Below, in pieces: positions 7,002 to 10,807 of a DNA stretch of 10,807 bases (position 1 is its first letter; every line of letters begins with the position of its first letter). Under the pieces are notes generated by a model. It did not search any database and was not told the origin of the DNA. It saw nothing but the letters and a program-made list of their open reading frames with translations. The stretch comes from Bacteroidales bacterium. GTDB lineage: Bacteria; Bacteroidota; Bacteroidia; Bacteroidales; UBA10428. The translations under genes and the position numbers were made by a program. The stretch lies in contig JAFGOZ010000420.1 of NCBI GenBank assembly GCA_016926235.1, positions 1-10,807 of the forward strand, written 5' to 3'.

Positions 7002-7530
7002 TAATAGCATAGAAAGGATGAATCTGGACAAATTAGTCAGCAAACTCAAAGAAGAAGATGCTTTTTATGCCAGGATCAGCAGGTTTATTCAGATCTTTTA
7101 CTGGATACTTATACCTGTATATATTACACTGGCTATATTTGATTTTAGAGAAGAAAGGGAGATTAACGGACTTATAGGAACCTTTTGTTTTATCAGTGCA
7201 TTCCTGATATTTGCTATATTTTTCGGCAAGTACTATAAAGAATATAAATATGTGGATTATTCTTTACCTACTATACAAATGCTTAAAAAGGCTGCAAAGA
7301 GATACCAGCCTTTTCCGCTCAGGACTGTATGGGTAATTGTTGGTTTGCTGATCATGGATGCAGGAATAACCCTGGATACGCTGAAAGATCTTCCGGTTTA
7401 TGTAGTTCAGATTTTCGTATTGGGTATGTTTTCAATCGGAATTATAATAGGTTTATTAATCTGGAAGAAAAAATATAAACCAATAAGGGATAATGCTTTA
7501 GTGATGATTAAAGAACTTGAAGAGGAATAG
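6988..7530 (+). CDS. Four-helix membrane protein, candidate anti-sigma/regulator of the ECF factor
   Basis: This 180-residue protein has a cytosolic N-terminal helix of about 30 residues (LDKLVSKLKEEDAFYARI). It is followed by four hydrophobic segments at about residues 33-51, 61-80, 112-128 and 138-159 and a charged C-terminal tail. No zinc-binding HxxxCxxC anti-sigma motif and no periplasmic domain are visible. The gene overlaps the sigma-factor gene by 14 bp and has its own Shine-Dalgarno. By position it is the likely membrane partner that holds or senses for the sigma factor; similar sigma-plus-multi-helix pairs are common in Bacteroidota. The sequence itself shows only a membrane protein, and the anti-sigma role is inferred from context. 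Confidence 0.75.
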   Translation: MKSNNNSIERMNLDKLVSKLKEEDAFYARISRFIQIFYWILIPVYITLAIFDFREEREINGLIGTFCFISAFLIFAIFFGKYYKEYKYVDYSLPTIQMLKKAAKRYQPFPLRTVWVIVGLLIMDAGITLDTLKDLPVYVVQIFVLGMFSIGIIIGLLIWKKKYKPIRDNALVMIKELEEE

Positions 7531-7652
7531 GATAATTATACTGTAATACATCTTTAAGGATGCGGGACAAGTTGAAAAAAAAGCTAATTTTATAACGGCC
7601 TTGCGGTTAAGATTATACGAGTAGCAAGACAATTTAACTTAGATTATATACT

Positions 7653-8264
7653 ATGAAAACCAGACGGATATTATTAGTTTTTCTTTCAGTAATGGCATGC
7701 TATGCAGCAAAATCGCAACAGAAGGACATTGAAAACATAAGAAATAAATACCAGGAAGCTAAAGAATACATTAAACAGCAGGAGGATTACAATGTTAAAA
7801 CCCGTCTTGAATATAGCAGGATCATACCTGCCCTGGGAACATGCATTACAACGGTTGATTTTTATGGTACAGAAAGCTTGTCGGAGGAAGAAGGTACATA
7901 TCCATGGAAGTATGATGGAGAAAGGACCCTCATGTTTGTGTCAGTAATCATTGAATGCATTCATGCATCATCAGGGAGCATGGAGATGGAATATCTGTTT
8001 GATCCGGAAAGCCAGATACTTCTATTTTGCTATGTCAGAGATTATGGTTACGAGAAAGAATACCGATATTACTTTACTGACAAAAAGCTTATAAAATATA
8101 TTGAAAAGTCAATATATCCGGATGATAATACCCTTAAAACAGAGAAGCAGGATCATTTTAGTGTGGAAGAAATTGAAAGTTCAAAAAAGATCATACGTAA
8201 TTCTGTAGAATATTTAAATCTGTTTGATACTCTGTATTCATTTGAGAAACTTGAACACAGATAA
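7653..8264 (+). CDS. Exported protein of unknown function
   Basis: This 203-residue protein begins with a clear export signal: MKTRR, then the hydrophobic ILLVFLSVMACYAA. Cleavage is likely around residues 19-21 (AAKSQ), giving a periplasmic protein. Cys16 in VMAC could instead act as a weak lipobox. The mature part starts with a charged amphipathic helix (DIENIRNKYQEAKEYIKQQED, possibly coiled), then alternating strand-like segments with a TYPWKYDGERTLMFVSV core and the aromatic run KEYRYYFTD, and ends in a helical, charged tail. I do not recognise a named family. It follows the membrane protein by 122 bp on the same strand and may be controlled by, or feed a signal to, the sigma factor, but no matching promoter motif was found ahead of it. 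Residues in LGTCITTV and FCYV contain single cysteines that could pair in the periplasm. Confidence 0.8.
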   Translation: MKTRRILLVFLSVMACYAAKSQQKDIENIRNKYQEAKEYIKQQEDYNVKTRLEYSRIIPALGTCITTVDFYGTESLSEEEGTYPWKYDGERTLMFVSVIIECIHASSGSMEMEYLFDPESQILLFCYVRDYGYEKEYRYYFTDKKLIKYIEKSIYPDDNTLKTEKQDHFSVEEIESSKKIIRNSVEYLNLFDTLYSFEKLEHR

Positions 8265-8333
8265 AAATATGACCCTTATAATATTTCTTATCATTGAAAG
8301 TTTTAAGTGATCGCTTATTTAGTAAGATTTTCA

Positions 8334-8341
8334 TACCTTTG
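8334..8341 (+). promoter_or_regulatory. Bacteroidota -7 promoter box for guaB
   Basis: TACCTTTG is a perfect TAnnTTTG -7 element. It lies 21 nt before the ATG at 8363, a leader of about 15 nt from the predicted start of transcription. It lies inside the longer TTG-initiated frame that begins at 8294, which is the main reason for rejecting that start. A matching -33 element is not obvious. Confidence 0.6.
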
Positions 8342-8362
8342 CAAAATCTTATAAATAAATTT

Positions 8363-9865
8363 ATGGCACATTTAATCAATGATATTTCAAGGACATTTAA
8401 TGAATATTTACTTATTCCCGGACTTACAACAAAAGATTATGTGCCGGATAAAGTAAGTTTAAAAACACCTCTTGTAAAATATGCAAAAGGTATGGATTCG
8501 GCAATCTCTTTAAACATTCCTCTTGTATCAGCTATCATGCAATCAGTTTCCGATTCAAATATGGCAATTGCATTGGCAAGGAATGGAGGGCTGTCCTTTA
8601 TTTTTGGGTCACAAACCATTGAGGAGCAGGCCGAAATGGTAAGAAAAGTAAAAAAATTTAAAGCAGGCTTTGTTGTAAGTGATGCCAATCTGACTCCGGA
8701 AAATACGCTTGAAGATGTAATTGAACTAAAAGAGAAAACGGGGTTCTCAACCATTGCAATAACTCATGACGGATCACCGGGAGGCAAATTGTTGGGTATG
8801 ATTACAAGCAGGGATTACCGTCCAAGCAGGGATAGCCTTGATAAAAAAGTAAAAAATTTTATGACGCCTTTTTCTAAACTGGTAACGGGAAGTTATGGTA
8901 TTGGTTTGGATGAAGCCAATGACATAATCTGGGATAATAAAGTGAATACCCTTCCCATTATTGATGAGAACCAGTGCATGAAATACTTTGTTTTCAGAAA
9001 AGACTATGACAATCATAAAAACAATCCCAATGAATTACTGGATCATCAAAAGCGATTATTGGTAGGGGCAGGTATCAATACCAGGGATTATATGGAACGT
9101 ATCCCGAAGTTAGTGGAAGCTGGTGTGGATGTACTGTGTATTGATTCTTCCGATGGCTTTTCCGAATGGCAAAAGGAGACCATTCAGTATGTAAGGGAAA
9201 AATATGGTGATGATGTAAAGATCGGTGCAGGAAATGTAGTGGATAGCGAAGGCTTTAATTACCTGGCTGAGGCAGGTGCTGATTTTATCAAGGTGGGGAT
9301 TGGCGGAGGATCAATATGTATTACACGCGAGCAAAAAGGTATTGGCAGGGGACAGGCGACATCACTCATGGACGTGGCGAAAGCACGGGATGAGTATTTG
9401 CAGAAGCACGGTGTTTATATTCCCATTTGTTCGGATGGAGGGATAGTTCAGGATTATCACATGGTGCTTGCGTTGGCTATGGGAGCCGACTTTATTATGA
9501 TGGGAAGGTATTTTGCCCGTTTTGATGAAAGCCCCACAAAGAAACTGCTGGTTGGAGGAAATTATGTAAAGGAATACTGGGGCGAAGGTTCCAACCGTGC
9601 AAGAAACTGGCAACGTTATGATATGGGTGGTATTTCTGCCCTAAAATTTGAAGAAGGAGTGGACAGTTATGTGCCATATGCAGGAAAGCTAAAGGATAAC
9701 CTGGAAGTTACCCTGGGTAAGATTAAATCAACCATGTGCAGTTGCGGGGCTTTGAATATTCCTGAATTAAAACAGGAAGCAAAAATAACCCTGGTTTCTT
9801 CAACAAGCATTATTGAAGGTGGGGCTCATGATGTGATTTTAAAGGAGACCAATCGTGAGGATTAA
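8363..9865 (+). CDS. guaB: IMP dehydrogenase, Tritrichomonas foetus-like type
   Basis: This 500-residue enzyme oxidises inosine 5'-monophosphate to xanthosine 5'-monophosphate with NAD+, the committed step to GMP. The TIM-barrel catalytic domain is split by a CBS pair at about residues 102-220 ([12 protein letters not shown] to VFRKDY). Catalytic residues fall exactly where they do in the T. foetus enzyme: Asp261 (CIDSSDG), Cys319 in [10 protein letters not shown], and the Arg418-Tyr419 dyad in NWQRYD. The active-site loop has [18 protein letters not shown] rather than the GPGSICTTR found in the usual bacterial enzyme. The C-terminal MCSCGAL and [10 protein letters not shown] blocks also match the protozoan type. 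A TTG-initiated frame adds 23 residues (8294), but [21 protein letters not shown] is the conserved N-terminus and a -7 box lies between, so ATG 8363 is chosen. The gene appears monocistronic. Confidence 0.95.
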   Translation: MAHLINDISRTFNEYLLIPGLTTKDYVPDKVSLKTPLVKYAKGMDSAISLNIPLVSAIMQSVSDSNMAIALARNGGLSFIFGSQTIEEQAEMVRKVKKFKAGFVVSDANLTPENTLEDVIELKEKTGFSTIAITHDGSPGGKLLGMITSRDYRPSRDSLDKKVKNFMTPFSKLVTGSYGIGLDEANDIIWDNKVNTLPIIDENQCMKYFVFRKDYDNHKNNPNELLDHQKRLLVGAGINTRDYMERIPKLVEAGVDVLCIDSSDGFSEWQKETIQYVREKYGDDVKIGAGNVVDSEGFNYLAEAGADFIKVGIGGGSICITREQKGIGRGQATSLMDVAKARDEYLQKHGVYIPICSDGGIVQDYHMVLALAMGADFIMMGRYFARFDESPTKKLLVGGNYVKEYWGEGSNRARNWQRYDMGGISALKFEEGVDSYVPYAGKLKDNLEVTLGKIKSTMCSCGALNIPELKQEAKITLVSSTSIIEGGAHDVILKETNRED

Positions 9866-10200
9866 AAGGCGTTAAAAGGGAATCCTTTGATATAAAAATA
9901 ATAATTACCAGTTGGGTGTGACCATCGCACTCGTGCTTGAGCCGGGAATTATCTTTTTAATTTCCGATCTTTTAAATGGCCTGATTATTTCACAAATTTC
10001 TTTAAGTATACAATTACCATTTACATTCTTCTTTCAGAAATACCTTACTTCGTGGCAGAAGGTCATGTGTACGCATAAAAATTCCGCATCTACAATAATT
10101 ATCCTTTACACGACAGGATGGACTTTTACTCTATTAAATTTTACTTTGTTTATCACTACTGTCCAACAAAATTCTTTTTAAACTTATAAAACACTTTAAT
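9866..10200. other. Non-coding or degraded stretch after guaB
   Basis: No credible intact gene is seen. A plus-strand frame from a TTG at 9912 to 10181 has an unconvincing composition. On the minus strand two short start-poor frames read somewhat like protein (one contains RCGIFMRTHDLLPRSKVFLK, the other ends IIPGSSTSAMVTPNW at 9905), which could be debris of an older gene or a repeated intergenic element. A weak AAAGG/CCTTT hairpin at 9875-9888 lacks a T-tract and is not a convincing terminator. Confidence 0.4.
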
Positions 10201-10208
10201 TATATGTC

Positions 10209-10222
10209 GTCCCTGACGGGAC
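10209..10222 (+). repeat. REP-like hairpin unit 1
   Basis: GTCCCTGACGGGAC forms a 5 bp stem (GTCCC/GGGAC) around a TGAC loop. The same core recurs at 10261-10274 and, inverted and degenerate, at 10327-10340, so it is one of a local family of repeated hairpins. Such GTCCC/GGGAC palindromes are reminiscent of REP elements mobilised by RAYT (TnpA-REP) transposases. Confidence 0.65.
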
Positions 10223-10260
10223 TAAATAATTATGGGCCATTTTTATGCTACCGTTATTTT

Positions 10261-10274
10261 GTCCCTAACGGGAC
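10261..10274 (+). repeat. REP-like hairpin unit 2
   Basis: GTCCCTAACGGGAC has the same stem as unit 1 with a TAAC loop. Just downstream, GTCAGAGACAAATT (10281-10294) is an inverted, degenerate copy of the left flank (ATTTTGTCCCTAAC), so this unit may be nested in a longer imperfect hairpin of about 40 nt. Confidence 0.65.
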
Positions 10275-10326
10275 GGCCTTGTCAGAGACAAATTATTAAT
10301 AGACAATGTATTATAAAAATGTTAAA

Positions 10327-10340
10327 TCCTATCAGGGACG
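10327..10340 (-). repeat. REP-like hairpin unit 3, inverted and degenerate
   Basis: Read on the minus strand this is CGTCCCTGATAGGA, matching unit 1 (CGTCCCTGACGGGA) at 12 of 14 positions. The right arm has decayed so the hairpin no longer pairs fully. Its orientation is opposite to units 1 and 2. Confidence 0.5.
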
Positions 10341-10692
10341 AAATATAATTTATTCATTTATAAATGTTTGTTTATAAGTATTTTTTTCGGTAATATGGTT
10401 TGGGCAGGTTATCAGGCTTCAGGTGTTTAGGCTAAAGGGAAGGAGGGCAGAAGAAATTCAGGAACTTACTTTTTACTTCGTGTCATAAAACCCGGATTAT
10501 ATTTTGGTTTTCGTATTTTTTTTTGAAAATAATAAAAAACGGGTTGCTTTTTTTGTGTTTTTGTATAAATCCCCATTTTATGGGCTTACAGAAGGGAAAG
10601 GTTACTTTATTTCCCAATTTTGGTTATATAAAGTCAACTGGTTTTTGATCCATTTTTCTATTTTTTTTCTTATGATGAATGGATTTTGGATT
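10341..10692. other. AT-rich intergenic stretch without genes
   Basis: The stretch holds a perfect 12 bp palindrome CATTTATAAATG (10355-10366), a G/A-rich patch near 10436-10455 and long T-tracts. A frame open from 10504 continues into the recombinase remnant, but its first 60 or so residues are a phenylalanine-rich translation of T-tracts and do not look coding. I see no RNA gene. Confidence 0.4.
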
Positions 10693-10782
10693 AAAAGTTC
10701 GCAGACAACAGAGATATACGCCCATATTACACAAAGGGGCATAGATAAAATTATTAATCCTTTGGATAATTTGGATATATAA
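10693..10782 (+). pseudogene. C-terminal remnant of a tyrosine recombinase/integrase
   Basis: The last 29 codons before the TAA at 10780-10782 read KSSQTTEIYAHITQRGIDKI followed by INPLDNLDI. This is the C-terminal end of Bacteroidota tyrosine recombinases, where (S)SKTTEIYTHVT..GI.KIK.PLDNLDI carries the nucleophilic Tyr (in EIYAHI). Upstream the sequence shows no LGH motif and none of the Arg/His catalytic blocks in any frame I checked; it becomes T-rich and non-coding at once. The fragment is therefore far too short to act and is a relic of an integrase gene, probably from a mobile element or integron-like integrase. Its frame is intact up to the normal stop, so the loss is of the 5' portion. 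Confidence 0.7.
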
Positions 10783-10807
10783 TTTATATTTATGTGTTTT
10801 TAATTGA

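Noticed and set aside
8294..8362. 23-residue N-terminal extension of IMP dehydrogenase from a TTG
   Set aside because: The conserved N-terminus starts at the ATG at 8363 and a perfect -7 promoter box lies inside the extension.
8437..9677. Several minus-strand frames opposite guaB
   Set aside because: Shadows of the strongly conserved IMP dehydrogenase gene.
9875..9888. Hairpin AAAGG-GAAT-CCTTT after guaB as a terminator
   Set aside because: Five-bp AT-containing stem with no following T-tract; too weak to call.
9912..10181. Plus-strand 89-codon frame beginning at TTG
   Set aside because: No recognised motif, an unusual start and hydrophobic filler typical of translated AT-rich DNA; the opposite strand looks no less coding.
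10201..10345. CRISPR array
   Set aside because: Only three short, unequal palindromic units with irregular spacing and mixed orientation; no cas genes.
10504..10692. N-terminal two thirds of the open frame that ends in the recombinase tail
   Set aside because: Phenylalanine-rich translation of T-tracts with no integrase catalytic Arg/His blocks; only the last 29 codons are kept as a remnant.

Overview
The window looks like chromosomal DNA from a member of the Bacteroidota. It is AT-rich, most starts lack a Shine-Dalgarno sequence, and near-perfect TAnnTTTG (-7) boxes sit ahead of at least two genes. The gene set fits too: an ECF sigma factor overlapping a small membrane protein, REP-like GTCCC/GGGAC hairpins, and a tyrosine-recombinase tail of the TTEIY type. 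Genus cannot be decided from this sequence; an anaerobic or marine Bacteroidales/Marinilabiliales-like organism is only a guess.

Layout. (1) Positions 1-890, plus strand: the 3' end of an unidentified gene, then a clear trans-aconitate 2-methyltransferase (tam) 2 bp later. (2) Positions 903-3786, minus strand, convergent with tam: in transcription order a FPAGEVSR-type acyltransferase, a methyltransferase resembling the mycobacterial phthiotriol dimycocerosate methyltransferases, and a membrane-anchored NAPE-PLD-like metallo-beta-lactamase-fold hydrolase. All three families act on lipids, so this may be a lipid-modification module; the hydrolase appears to have its own promoter. (3) Positions 4092-5987, plus strand: a small DUF3820 protein and an unusual two-domain protein with an NMN-adenylyltransferase-like N-terminus and a SAM-methyltransferase C-terminus. 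(4) About 6043-6285, minus strand: a decayed small lipoprotein gene with no usable start. (5) Positions 6462-8264, plus strand: an ECF sigma factor, an overlapping four-helix membrane protein (a candidate regulator of the sigma factor) and an exported protein of unknown function. (6) Positions 8363-9865: IMP dehydrogenase (guaB) of the divergent type known from the protozoan Tritrichomonas foetus, with all key catalytic residues at the same numbers as in that enzyme. (7) Positions 9866-10807: no intact gene, but three REP-like hairpin units and a short remnant of a tyrosine recombinase, which looks like a site of past mobile-element activity.

Two of the longest open frames begin at TTG codons upstream of the probable ATG starts. 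For the NAPE-PLD-like gene the start was moved to 1994 and for guaB to 8363, because in each case a -7 promoter box overlaps or follows the longer start.

The most interesting items are the nucleotidyltransferase-methyltransferase fusion, the T. foetus-like IMPDH, the three-gene lipid module and the REP-like/recombinase-remnant region. No CRISPR array, tRNA, rRNA, toxin-antitoxin pair or recognisable defence system was seen.
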